Source: Nymphaea colorata (lineage: Eukaryota; Streptophyta; Magnoliopsida; Nymphaeales; Nymphaeaceae). Taken from it: 64,000 nucleotides of DNA. This document shows, one piece after another, positions 46,991-58,400 of the stretch. Where the stretch lies: the NCBI RefSeq assembly GCF_008831285.2, contig NC_045144.1, positions 3,030,268 to 3,094,267 on the forward strand, written 5' to 3'. Both the position numbers and the translations under genes were made by a program. The notes under the pieces were generated by a model. The model saw nothing but the letters and a program-made list of their open reading frames with translations, had not been told where the DNA came from and did not search any database. Numbering within the stretch: the first letter of the stretch is position 1; the number at the start of each line of letters is the position of its first letter.

Positions 46991-47010
46991 CGTGTGACAT
47001 TGGGTGGTAC

Positions 47011-47521
47011 CCTGCCTTCAAATCCAGTTTTGAAAAGACTCTTGTTCCTTCAACTCATCCAATACCTATTCTTAATCATGATAGCATTAAGAGCCCTGTA
47101 ATCTACATTGAAATTTTCAGGTTCCATCCTTCCTTTTTACCAATAGAGTAGGTGATGAGTGGGGACTCCAGCTAAACTGTATTACTCTTTGTAGCATTTC
47201 TTGTATGAGCTTCTCAATCTCTTCCTTTTGTGCATGACCATACTTGTAGGGCCTCTGATTTACTGGTTTAGCTCTCGGCTCTAGTTCAATTTGGTGATCT
47301 AACACCCTGGCCGATGGCAATTCCTTATGTTTTTCAATGACCATCGCAAATTCATTTAGTAGTGTTCTTACAAACTTAGGTTGCTCGTTGTCTTTTGTCT
47401 TGTGAATCTGTGACCCTGCATCACAAGTCACCAGAAGCAAGTGTAAGCATTCAGAATTGAGGGTTACCTTATTGACTTGCTTGTCCTCTTCTCTCAATCC
47501 CACTGCTTGGATGTTCCACAC
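47011..47521 (-). pseudogene. Gypsy reverse transcriptase, N-terminal part
   Basis: Minus strand from 47,521: the linker LVTCDAGSQIHKT, then FAMVIEKHKELPSARVLDHQ, IELEPRAKPVNQRPYKYGHA, QKEEIEKLIQEML and SWSPHSSPTLLVKRKDGT, the standard start of Gypsy RT. After one shift DYRALN-like and SKLDLKAGYH follow, and at 47,011 the reading is cut by hAT-1. It continues at 42,195. Confidence 0.9.
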
Positions 47522-47719
47522 CGTTCTTTCTCTCTAAACTTTATCATCATCTCGATGAAGTCCCATTTGACACTCCACAGCTGCTTCAATTATTTTTTCC
47601 AAGTACCACATCTGCTTCTCCCATGGCCAGAGGGCACAGTTCAAGCTCAAAATGCTGTCCTTGTATTTCAACAATTTCCTAGAGGCACTTTCCCTTGCAT
47701 AGCAGAGTGCTGCCATTTT

Positions 47720-48099
47720 CAACCATCACTCGGAACTCCCGCTATTCTTCTACAAGGCATACACATGCCTTAGCAGTCCCCACGTTGATGAAGCCATGGG
47801 TGAACCAGTGTCCACCAGAATGCTAATTTTCACCCCTTCAACTTCCCTTCCACTCTCATTACTTGAGGGATGCTGTCTCCAGCTAATGCATGGAAAGAGA
47901 CTTTCGGAGGCATCTCCCTTTCGGTTATCTCCTCTTGCACATCTTCACCCAGTTCCTCCTTGTCGGTATCCTGTGCTCCATCAGTTTCATCTACCAAATA
48001 CATCTGCAGTCTTTTACAAGTTTGACCAAGGTTCCATTTCTCGTCACACCGGAAGCACAGTCCCTTCCGTCGCCTTTCTCTATTCTGTTCTTGGTTCAA
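47720..48099 (-). pseudogene. Gypsy gag zinc knuckle and protease
   Basis: Minus strand: RRRKGLCFRCDEKWNLGQTC near 48,070-48,010 is a CCHC knuckle in which the histidine is replaced by glutamine. The acidic linker follows, then ILVDTGS near 47,815, the retropepsin active site. A frameshift follows, after which HGFINVGTAKACVCLVEE continues the protease. Confidence 0.8.
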
Positions 48100-48222
48100 C
48101 TTTTAACTAAAACCTGCTTCCCATTGGCTCCCTGTTTGTTCAAGACTGTCCCGCTGCCTTCCTCCCTTTCCAGTGGCATGTTCCTCACTAGTGGCCACCT
48201 GCTAAATCTAACGTCCTTTGGT

Positions 48223-49542
48223 CTACCCCCACATTCGGCTCAACTTCTCCTCAGCGATCCGAGCCATCTTGAAGCTGTCCAGGCTGGGGGCCTGCACATC
48301 GATCTTGATGTCATTCCTTAGTCCTCCCTCGAATGCTCCAATTAATGCTTCTACTGGCCATCCGTGCACCATGTTGCTCAATGCCTCAAACTCTTCTTGA
48401 TACTTGAGGACAGACCCTTTCTGCTTGCTCTTGGATGACTCGACATTGTAGTCGAGGTAGGCTGATGGTGCAAATCTGATTGTCAGAGACAAGAGCCTCC
48501 ACAAGTTTCTCCCATTGGGGTTTCCCTTGCTGGCTACTAACCAGCGATACCATCTTATTGGAGGGCCTTCCAAGTGCATAGCTGCATGTGCTGCCCTCTG
48601 CTCCGGCATAACCCCTTGATATTCAAAGAATTGTTCTGCTCTAAAAATCCAACTCAAAGGGTCGTCACGTGAAAACCTAAAAAACTCCATATTAGGAAAT
48701 CTGAAGTTCCTCGTCATATCTCCTGTTTGAATGGAAGGACCTATTGATCCATGAGCATTAGGGTTAGGTTACCTGGTATTCCATGTGATGGGAAGCGAGG
48801 CAGGCTGCTGCGCGTCTCTGGTTCTGCTCACCATGGGTTCTCCCCATTTGGATGTCGCTAACTTGATACGAAGCCTGAAGTTCCTTGTCGTATCTCCTGT
48901 TTGAATGGAAGGACCTATTTATCCATGAGCATTAGGGTTAGGTTACCTGGTATTCCATGTGATGGGAAGCGAGGCAGGCTGCTGCGTCTCTGGTTCTGCT
49001 CACTGTGCATCTGGATGTAGCTAACTGGATACGAAGCCTGAAGTTCCTCATCGTATCTCCTGTTTGAATGGAAGGACCTATTGATCCATGAGCATTAGGG
49101 TTAGGTTACCTGGTATTCCAGGTGATGGGAAGCGAGGCAGGCTGCTGCGTGTCTCTGGTTCTGCTCACCGTGCATCTGGATGTAGCTAACTGGATAGGAA
49201 GCCTGAAGTTCCTCGTCGTATCTCCTATTTGAATGGAAGGACCTATTGATCCATGAGCATTAGGGTTAGGTTACCTGGTATTCCATGTGATGGGAAGCGA
49301 GGCAGGCTGCTGCGTATCTCTGGTTCTGCTCACCGTGGGTTCTCCCCATTTGGATGTAGCTAACTGGACGTGGGATTCTCTGGTGGCGATCGTTCCTCTA
49401 TGCAATGGAACATCTCCCTCATCATCGCCGCTAGGTTCTGTTGTTCAGCCATCACGATTGCACTCTTTGTTCAACATCCATTAGACCTTTTTTTGACTGC
49501 TTCCTGAAACTTCCCAAGACCGATAGTCTCTCTAGTCGTCAT
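48223..49542 (-). pseudogene. Gypsy gag (capsid) with expanded N-terminal linker
   Basis: A start at 49,542 reads MTTRETIGLGKFQEAVKKR, soon broken by a stop. The capsid part, 48,717-48,223, reads FPNMEFFRFSRDDPLSWIFR, AEQFFEYQGV, HLEGPPIRWYRWL, KYQEEFEALSN and LIGAFEGGLRNDI, the Retrotrans_gag pattern. Between them lies a four-copy tandem array. Gag packages the element RNA into particles. This copy is interrupted. Confidence 0.85.
48701..49370. repeat. Four-copy tandem array (about 163-174 bp) in the gag linker
   Basis: Units start CTGAAGTTCC at 48,701, 48,875, 49,038 and 49,203 and share TGAATGGAAGGACCTATT, GGTTACCTGGTATTCCA and GCGAGGCAGGCTGCTGCG. Differences are few. Only the first unit borders the capsid sequence. 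Confidence 0.95.
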
Positions 49543-49566
49543 GCTTACTCACTTTGGTACCTGTCT

Positions 49567-49796
49567 TGGTAGCCATCACCACCGCAGCCGCTACTCAAGA
49601 GAGGAGTAATCGCACTCACACACACTAAGATAAAGAATTAGGGCAAAATTCTCATGTCCAGGAGAATTGTCAATCCTTTGAGTCACCCTCCCACATATAT
49701 ATAAGGTCATTATAGGTTGGAATATATTAACAGGACCCAACCCTTCCCTTGGGATAGACCCGACCTGTTTATGATTCTTCATTACAGCTACTACCA
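49567..49796 (-). repeat. Gypsy 5' LTR
   Basis: A 230-bp LTR, plus-strand edges TGGTAGCC and GCTACTACCA, with a TATA-like CATATATATAAGG near 49,695. Five bases inside, on the minus strand, GGTACCAAAGTG resembles an initiator-Met tRNA primer site. It contains the un-duplicated ATATTAAC (49,724-49,731) at which the 3' LTR carries a MITE. Confidence 0.9.
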
Positions 49797-49801
49797 GCAT
49801 G

Positions 49802-50504
49802 CCTCGAACAATTTGGAAACCCGTTTGATCTCATGCAAACTTTTTTAAGGTAAAACATTTTTCAACATACTTATCATCCTTAAGAATTGGTGTTTGCAGT
49901 CCTTAACTTAGGCACATATATGGATAATTTGAAATTTATGAGTGAGGTTGCTAATGCTTTTGAATAATGATTTCTTGCTAGTTGAAATGAATGCAGTTAG
50001 AGAAAAGGAATCTTCCCATCTTTCAATCTTTTTCTGCTCTTCCACAAGTATTTTTGATGTCTATGGTTTTTACCCATCACACCTGTCTTCAATTTTTGTG
50101 ACGATCAACATTCATAATGACATGAAAATTTGGAACATTCATAGCTCTCGGTTGCTCCAATCCCTTTCTTTTTTTAATTAAATCCTCATGTTCTGGCAAC
50201 TTCTGGAGTTCTTTAATCTTTCTGCAGAGATGTTCTTACATGCTTGAAGTCTATATGTGGCAACATCAATAGATGTGCCTTCACTCTTGTGTAAGATCCA
50301 ACAAATGAACCATTACAAAAACTGCAATGGATGCTCACACTTCTGCCACTGCATAGCATCTTTTGGTAAATCAGTTATTGCTTTCAACAATTGTTGTTCT
50401 TCAGTTGCGTACATAGTATCAAGTTGGAAGTGATGCTTTGAAAAACTAATGATTGCACAAGAGGAAGATCCTGCAATGAATTCTAATTTCAAATTTAACA
50501 ACAT
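49802..50504 (-). pseudogene. hAT-3 transposase, upstream part (BED finger to DUF659)
   Basis: Minus strand: YATEEQQLLKAI near 50,420, a BED finger HCSFCNGSFVGSYTRVKAHL near 50,330-50,270, then LRTANTNS and VCMRSNGFPNCSRH near 49,880-49,802, the counterpart of VSIVSNGWTDIQRH. The Gypsy element splits the gene here and it resumes at 31,206. It is the most decayed of the three hAT transposases, which fits its being the oldest layer. Confidence 0.7.
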
Positions 50505-51773
50505 AATCAGTTATTGAAAGCAAATATACAGCTATAACCTAAAATGGCTAACACAAACTTAGATATAATAATATATAATCTGTTTTAGGTTTTAGGAATT
50601 TTAGTTTTCACTAGCTAAAATCCTAAAAGCAGATCAGTCAGTCCATATATAGCATAATCATCATGATCTTCCTCTTCTTCTTCTTCATATGTTTTACTTT
50701 TATGCTGATTATGACTGTCCAGCTTTGCATAAGCACAAGCCTGTCCTTTTTGGAGTCCACGACCTGGCAGGATCTAGCATCTTCACTTTTGGTACTTGTG
50801 TTACTAAGAATCATCATGCTGTGTTAGTGACAATGATATTGACCGCCACACTGACCAGTGACCAGGCATATCTAAATGAACTGCCGTTGGCCTGCACATT
50901 TAAATGGAGTGCTCTTCTTACCATTCTCAATGGGTGTCATGAAATGCGATGATGTGTTTTCTCCATTCATAAATATCACCATTGGAAGGCTGCTCGCTGT
51001 CAACTAGATTAAGAAGTTAGTCTTTTGCCGAACTTGGCTTCTCTGTTGTATTTCTTCAGTTTTGCAAGGAATATCATGGCTCTCTTGAATACAAGCTTCA
51101 TTCCCTTGGTCTCTCCAAATATATAAATTAGGATCAAGAGAGAGAACTTATCATATCCCATGTTCTACTTATCATTGGGGATGATTCTTCTATGTTATTT
51201 CTACAATTTAAACTCTTTGGACAGGGCATTTCTTTTTATTAGAGATAGTCATTTCAATATGGCATTGGGAAGCTTGCAAGGGACTTCGCTGTAGGGTTCC
51301 ACTGGGGAGGAGACTGCTATTACCAACTTTGCAAATGATATACTCGTAAATCAATCGCTGCCCTTTGAAAATACGTCAGTGAACATAGCCTGAAGAATTT
51401 TTTCTTGTCTCCATCAGCAGTTCTCGGTTTATGAATTTGTAGCAAATGTGTTTGGTTGTATCGTAGAGATTGCATGAGGATGTATTACAACGTTATTCAA
51501 GGCCATCTTTTGGATAAGCTATCCAACTCGAGTGATTCAAGCTTATGCTCCTCTAGTTGTCAGGTCTTCATGTTATTTCCTATTTAAGGGCACAAGGCTT
51601 CTGACAGTATGATCATGCTGGTTATATTGTTACTTGTGTGATATTTAGCCCGTTAAAAAGCCACCCAGCACACATGAAATGTTTCACGATCCAGAAAGAT
51701 GGAACATCTACTGCTTTCTAGGTATATACTAATTTCGAGAATACTTCGGTTCGGTGGAACCTACCGGTAGCAG

Positions 51774-51775
<2 letters not shown>
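50505..51775. other. No gene seen; probably hAT-3 flank and intergenic DNA
   Basis: Short frames only. No recognised similarity and no hAT end of the CTATGTCACA type was found here. Confidence 0.4.

Positions 51776-51855
<80 letters not shown>
51776..51855. repeat. (AT)n microsatellite
   Basis: About 40 uninterrupted TA units. Confidence 0.98.
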
Positions 51856-51858
<3 letters not shown>

Positions 51859-52290
51859 TTTTTCTTTCACTTGTTATCCTTTTCCTCTCTCTCCCCTTCT
51901 GCCATTTCTTTTCTTTTCTTTACTGTTTGGGAGCACTACTTAACTTTTGGATGATTTTAAAATAATCATAATGTTGTTGAGGTACGTATACAGTTGGGGT
52001 GGGTGTTGAGGATTTAAACTCACATGAAAACTTGGTTTTGTTAAAACTAAACTCAGTTTTTACGTCATCTAAACACAGTTAGATTTTGACTCCGACACCT
52101 AGTTTTGTCACGGTAACACCCCTGAACAAACCTTAGTTATATATATATGTATATATGTCACACTATCCCTTGTGTTTCTTTTTAACTCAAACATAGATTA
52201 TCTACTGGATTCTTCGGTCGTCAAGAACTTAGAGAATACTGCTGTAGCCTGGGTCTACCAATTTCTGTTTTCTCCCGTGAATTCTATGTT

Positions 52291-52293
<3 letters not shown>

Positions 52294-52343
<50 letters not shown>
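52294..52343. repeat. Poly(A) run of 50
   Basis: Fifty consecutive A. Left sequence has no recognised coding content, so a retrocopy tail is possible but not supported. Homopolymers this long are often inexact in assemblies. Confidence 0.9.
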
Positions 52344-52346
<3 letters not shown>

Positions 52347-55300
52347 TACTGCTTCCGTTGAGAAAGTTATTAGAACTCGTAGATCAGCGTTTAGCTAGAA
52401 ACTTGCCCCGCCATTCTGAGCACAAAAGCAAGAGCTGATATGGGTTGGAACTTACTACTCACATTTACCTTCAGCCAGCCAACCTGAGGAGGTTTCAGTT
52501 TTGTCTGTTAGATTGGCCAAAGATGTATTAAAAGGCAGGGGTGGAATGCAGGTGTGGGTATTGTGTGGTTAATTGTTCGACAAACCCACAAAAAATTCCT
52601 ATTTTCATATTGATATTTCAGAAAAAAAAATTCTCATTTACATGCTGATGCCTTTAAAAAATTCAAAATTTTATAACTAGTGCTTCTCAGCTAGAATTTT
52701 CTGGCTTCGCCCTTGCTACAAGGCTCTGGATTCTCCCTTGCTACAAACAAGGCTGCTCCATCTTAGCAGCTACACTCTTAGGAACGACTCTCCAAGTGTG
52801 AAGGTGCTAGTTGCTGAACGTGCTTTCCTTCTCAACCCGTTGAGGTGACTCAAACAATGATATGAAATGCTCCCCTTCATTCCTTCTTTTTGTTTAATTT
52901 ATTATTATTCCTAAACTTAGGACATGTATGACAACCTCGGATCTCAAACCAAAGGGTGATTTGAAATCCCTTTTATGTGTGACCCACGTAGCAAACAAAC
53001 AATGGATTTCAGTTCTAGAGAAAAATGAGAATTGAGATTTTCAATATGTGGGTGAAACCTCATATTTGAGATCTGATAGCAATGGGTCTAGCCTCAAATC
53101 TTTGTTTTTAAGATCCTAGTCATCGTGTCGTACTTCAGATCTCAGATCCAACGTAAACAAGTAGCCCCTTTACTTATTTTGCATATGGATTCACTTCATC
53201 CTAAAAGAATGCCAAAACAACTTCTCAGAACTTGATTTACTATCAAACTAGGTATGATAAGTTGCGCTGATGATCCTCTTTCTTTAATGAAGACTACACA
53301 TGCTAGACGAAGCACGAGTACTACATTTGAAAATTTCCAACTACTCGAGAGCCAAACCATAGACTTCATCTAATGATTTCATGCGCCTCGTCAGGTAAAA
53401 AGATGGCTTGAAGCTAAATGCATTATGGCTTGCTAATTATTCAAGTTGGCCCACCCCACAAGGATTTGATGATCAGTTTTTTGAATCCTCTGTTGGTACT
53501 TTAACGCTAAGATGTTTATTTTCCCACTTGGAGCAAAGTTGTAGTATTTCACAAAATAATAGAACCATCACAATTGGTCCGATCCAATAGTCATTGGACC
53601 TGTATGAGAGGGACATCAAGGGGATTGTAAATGGTGATTAAAGAATGCCCCTCAATGGGGCATCAAAACTCAAAGTAGTAAGGATTTCGCTTTGATGGTT
53701 CTTGTCCAAAGGGAGAAGAAGCAAGTCCCCTACATATAGCACCTCTCTGTCTCTCTTTGCTTGAGCTGTATGAGTTTCCAACTCGACACTTGAAACCTTG
53801 ATTTATTTTTCATATATAGTTTTGAGTTTTCCATTGATGAAGCAAGTCATATATGATTTATATACATATATAATTTTTAACAACAAGAAGGAAAAATAGA
53901 ACATAATGAGTTGAGTTGAGGATTCTGAGTACAAACTTCTTAAATTTTAGGCAATCAACCCCAAGCCTTGTCCACTATAAATCTAAACAACAGAATGAGG
54001 ATAAATAACAAATAAATACTATGAAAAACAACAAATAAATAACAAACAAAAGCTAGATAAAGTCCATTTTTATAATACCTTGGATGCATGTTTGTCTTGC
54101 ATCGAATTGTTGTATCTCTCCTCAACAGTTTTCTCAGGAAAATGTAAAGAGTTTGGAAATATGTTTCTTATATCAAACTAAGAAATATATTTTTGGAAAT
54201 CTGGAAATATCTTTCTTTATCATCAAACACAAAAATATATTTCTGAGTCATCTCACACACATCAAAATTGGAATTGAAAAGATTTTTCTCATTCCATTTT
54301 TCCATTTCCTATATTTCTAGAAATATATTTCCAAAAATATATTTCCAGGCCATCAAATGGCCCCAAAGGAAAGGACATTCTGGAAAGGTTCTTGTCCCCC
54401 ATATTGCTATCAATGTCTTCATGTTGCACGAATGGCAGATCACCCCTTTGGCCTTCCCCTTTCTGGTGAATGGTTGGGCACAATGGGCAGGGAAAGAAAA
54501 TTTTCCAACTACTTTAACAACATGTTTGGATGGAGGGAGAGGGAGGGAAATGAATAGAAAGAAAGACCTTTTCTATGTTTGGATGACTAATTAATATGGT
54601 AGGAAAGGAAGAAGAAGAGAGAACTAATAACTCTATTTGGATGTAAGGGAAAGGAAAGGAAAGGGAGATGAAAGAAATGAGTTTTTAATGTAATTCCAAT
54701 CCCTCCGAAAATGGAGAGATTGAATGGGAAAGGAATGGATGATCATTTCCTTTCCTTTCTTCTTCTTTCCCTCTCCATTCCCTTCCCTTCTCATTCCCTT
54801 CCATCCATTCCTTTCACTCTCTTTCTTCCCTTGCTTCGCCCACACGGACCTTCACCAATACGTAGCTTTACTACTGACTTACATCATTGACTCTTTAGTG
54901 ATGACTAATCACCACTACATGCCTCTCTTATCCTAAAAAAGTAAAAGTAAAAAAAAATTGATGTTATTTACGGAGCAGGTACACGTTATGTGCCTACAGT
55001 CAGAGGAATTCCCGAATCTGATGATCATCCGTGTGCATTGAACCAAAGTGCTTCTGCTTCCTTGTTCTGCACCAAACTGCGCCGAAGTGCTTCCTTGTTC
55101 GACAGTCACTACAACAAATAGGAGATTCGCTGATGGGATGGCCGAGAACATTGGCGAATAGAGATGGCTGCTGTCAATGGCAGCGAAGGTAAGTAGAGAA
55201 CACGCTCAAGGATACCTAGGTGGCAATCATGACGCCAGGAATTGTTGACACTGGTGGTCGTCACGAAAGCCTGGGTAGAGGGTAGACAATCAAAGAATTC

Positions 55301-55390
55301 TCATTATAAAGTGTTTAAAACAACTCCCAGTTACGACAGATAAGCATTTCTGTCATAATAGTTTACACAATTGTTTGCTCACAGCCGTCA
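52344..55390. other. No gene seen; intergenic with small-transposon-like segments
   Basis: At 54,130-54,365 AAATATATTT motifs and an end GGAAATATATTTCC...GGCCATCAAATGGCC suggest a small inverted-repeat element. At 54,510-54,840 a purine-rich half (GGGAAAGGAAAGG) faces a pyrimidine-rich half (CCTTTCCTTTC), another likely short inverted-repeat transposon. Ends are not resolvable by eye. Confidence 0.35.
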
Positions 55391-58300
55391 TGTCACACCT
55401 CGACCTTTTGACACTCAAACATTTTTTTTTCTAACATCCAACATCGAGGTGTGACTACACAACAGTTCAAAAAGAAATGAGCCAAGCAATTCAAAACAAT
55501 GGGGCAAGCTTTCCATTATATAGCATTTCAGTTCAACTGTACATTTGACACAAATGCCCCAAAATCACAACATCGATGCCTAATAAAAAACAAGGCATCA
55601 GTAACACCAAAACCAGACGTGCCGACACTACAAAAACCAAACCCAAAACCTCCCCAATAAGACGTGAGTGTAGCCATCTGCTCAGCCTGCTGCCCCGGGT
55701 TCGCCAAAACCGAAGAAAAGAAACAACTGAAGGCTTAACCTTCGCAGTATAGCAACAAGCCAGGAAAAGTCCAAACCCTCTTAGGTAGGGCTCAATTATA
55801 CAAGGAAACATCAGAACAATCTATCATTATGTCGTGTCAGGACACGACATGCAAAGGCCACTCAATAGCTACAATAACATAATTTCAATCACATGCAAGG
55901 CATCCTCAAACATGTCACTTGCATTCATAAGCACAATAGTCACATGCACATCAATCATGTACACTTCAATCACATACATTTCAGTTTCATTACTATCATG
56001 AATTTACAGTTCTCGTGGGTGCAAACACAGGCACATGCACACCGCAAGCGGCCTACAACCGAGAGACAACCCCCGTGGTGGCCCAGAACAATATGGATCA
56101 ATTTATCCGCTGCAGTGGTAGAGCACTTATCCATAGATGTGTGAATTCCAAGGAGAGATACTCAGCCTTCCCTAGACACCCAGGTTGGAAAGGCGGGAGC
56201 CTACGCCCCAAGCACATCACACAACAGTACTGTGGGGTCTTGCACCACCTGCGCCCCGAACAGGCGAGACCAGTGGCGAAAGCGGGACAACTCCCAAACA
56301 CATAGTCACATCCCACTGACCTCTCATCTCTTATTCTTTCATTCTTATACTTATACTTGCGCAAACACAATTAACTGGCTAGCTCATGGGGTTGGTTCAC
56401 TTCACGAGTGAACCCACACCTCCAATTGCCTCCACACGAGGGTTACACATAACAACAACAGTTTTGGCTAGCCGTCATAACAATATGGGTACAACTACCT
56501 TCTGTGCAATCATTTGCATCATTGCCCACGGCAATGTGTATTCAATAAACACAACATTCACATTCATCATCATAACAATCACATCTTTGAAACTTAGCCA
56601 AACCACAGAGAGCAGTCTCGATCTGTGGAGGGCTCGTAGCTGTCCTATGCAGTTATCATTCTATGATGCTTTCTAATGCACAATTGGGGTCGAGGAGACA
56701 CTCGACTCGATACCCTGCCTCATCTGTCCTTAACAGTTATCAATTCTAGCATGCACATGCAAATGTGTAACATTTTCAAAACAATTACTATAAGCATTTC
56801 AAAACAATTCATATCATATATCAATTCATGTACATGCACACACACATTCATTCACGGAACAATCAATCCATTCACATCACAAATCTTAGGATCTCATGAT
56901 CCTAGGAATACACATTCACACACTTGCCCAGGCAGGGATTTGCCTGGAATGTCGCCATACCTGTGGCGCGTTCACAAGACTCTTCAAAATGCCTCGAGCT
57001 TCGAATCCGGTAGCTCAAGGTCGACGGGACATGCCCGGTGTACCTGCAGACGTAAACAAAATATAAGATTCCTACTAGATACTCAAACAATTCAAACAAA
57101 TACTAAATAAAATCGTTGAAGCACGTGTCATCGCCTCAAGAGAGTGTCGACCTACAAGCTCTCCAAAAGGCCTCCTCCTTACATCTCGACGTTGCCACCC
57201 AACATCAAAACCCAAAGCCATCAATACATCCTCCACTAACACCTTTCTCAAAACTTTCTTTAATCCAGGCGTCAATCCCCAAAGGCACATCCAACTTATG
57301 TACGTTATCCCTATTTAACTCCAAGATGCACCCGTTCACAAAAACGCGTGCTACATGCTCACTAAAACGGTCTTAAATTTTATCCACAACATCACAAACT
57401 CTACCATGCTTCCCTATTGCTTCGAAAATTAACCCATCATGCTTAAATGGTCATTAAATACATGAATTATCGCTTTTCCAACATAATCCTAAACTTTCCC
57501 CAAAAACAAAATCTCTAACATGCGTTCCAAATCATCAATTCTAAACTCTAGCATGCTCAAACAGTAATTATACATGCTCTAATCGATAATATTCAATAAG
57601 TTGGGCTTGATTAGATCTTGCTCACCCCAAAACAAGAGTCTGAACTGTTGTAACATCTTCGACAGCCACCCGAAGCGCTCAATCGATCCCCAAACAGCAA
57701 AAATCGTGCCAAGACTCCACCACCAACACCACCTAGTCGCTGTTATGAGGGGAAGAATACGTTCCCCTAGCTGCAAATCGACCAAACCCACAATATAATC
57801 AAAATCAATGAGAAGGGGCCTCAAGGGAGGGGTCTGCCATAAAAAAAAAACCTACGGTAGATGTTAGGTAGGCTGAAAACGAGAGGGAGAAATGGTTCGG
57901 TCAAAAGGGGAAAAGAAGGCAGTGAGGTGAGAGCACGTGAGAGAAGGGAGAGAGGGCGCTGACAGAGAAAAAAAAAAGAGAGAGCGCAAGAGAGACGAGA
58001 GGGCAAAATAGAACGCAGAGGGAGAGAGCGTGCAGAGAGAGAGAGAGAGAGAGAGAGACGGAAAAGGGGGAACAACAAGGGGGAGACAGACAGAGAGGCG
58101 ACAGTGGGTGAGAGTGGTGGAGGAGAGGAAGGGAGAAAGAAAGGATAGGGAGAGAGGGAGACCGATGGCTTACCTATGCAACACCGTTGCCGCCGCCGCC
58201 CTCGCCGCTGCCGGCACCACCTCCGTCTTCTTCCTCTTCTCTGCACTAGCCCGAGTGCACCCAGGAGATAGACGAGAGAAAAGAGGGAAAGGCGAGGGAG

Positions 58301-58395
58301 AAGAGCCCTCGCGTCGTTTCTTTCACGCCAAGGGTTCGGGTCCGGGTCTGAGTCCCGATCCGACCCGACCTGCTTAAAACATAACGAGCGTTACA
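55391..58395 (-). mobile_element. 3.0-kb solo LTR (Gypsy, Tekay/Del-like), copy B
   Basis: Inverted relative to copy A at 37,967-40,969. Flanked by perfect 5-bp duplications CGTCA (55,386-55,390 and 58,396-58,400). Plus-strand edges are TGTCACACCTCGACC and GAGCGTTACA. Internal landmarks shared with copy A include GGTTCACTTCACGAGTG-type sequence, CAGAATCCGACCCG-like GC-rich ends and the purine/pyrimidine-rich block. No internal region remains. Confidence 0.9.
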
Positions 58396-58400
58396 CGTCA

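Larger units (their letters stand above)
42204..47002 (-). mobile_element. hAT-1: full-length hAT transposon in the Gypsy reverse transcriptase
   Basis: The perfect 8-bp duplication GGTGGTAC is at 42,196-42,203 and 47,003-47,010. Removing the element restores RT reading [20 protein letters not shown]. Ends are CGATGTCACATAGGTGC and, reversed, CAATGTCACACGGGTG. The transposase runs on the minus strand at 45,142-42,482 and is broken. The 5' side has a 39-bp minisatellite and a duplicated subterminal block. Confidence 0.95.
31212..49796 (-). mobile_element. Chromodomain-type Ty3/Gypsy retrotransposon (Reina-like), broken by nested insertions
   Basis: Both ends carry short LTRs and are flanked by the 5-bp duplication GCATG (31,207-31,211 and 49,797-49,801). 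Gag, protease, reverse transcriptase and integrase remnants occur in order on the minus strand from 49,542 to 32,150. Without its guests (MITE 31,394-32,037, hAT-like 33,023-41,992, hAT-1 42,204-47,002) about 4.2 kb of element remains. Part of RT, RNase H and the integrase N-terminus is deleted at about 42,052. The very short LTR (about 230-280 bp) and the chromodomain-like tail fit the Reina lineage. Confidence 0.9.

Noticed and set aside
46197-47021. 274-codon minus-strand frame rich in SLSVFSLHR repeats
   Set aside because: It is read through the hAT-1 end and its 39-bp minisatellite; no domain, and the repeat is GA-rich non-coding DNA.
51754-51954. Frame of alternating Tyr-Ile
   Set aside because: It is the (AT)n microsatellite.
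52172-52438. Frame ending in a poly-lysine tract
   Set aside because: The lysines come from a 50-base poly(A) run; the preceding peptide has no support.
55893-57110. Several 80-140-codon frames resembling those at 39,303-40,546
   Set aside because: They are the same sequence of the two solo LTR copies read in opposite directions; no protein similarity.
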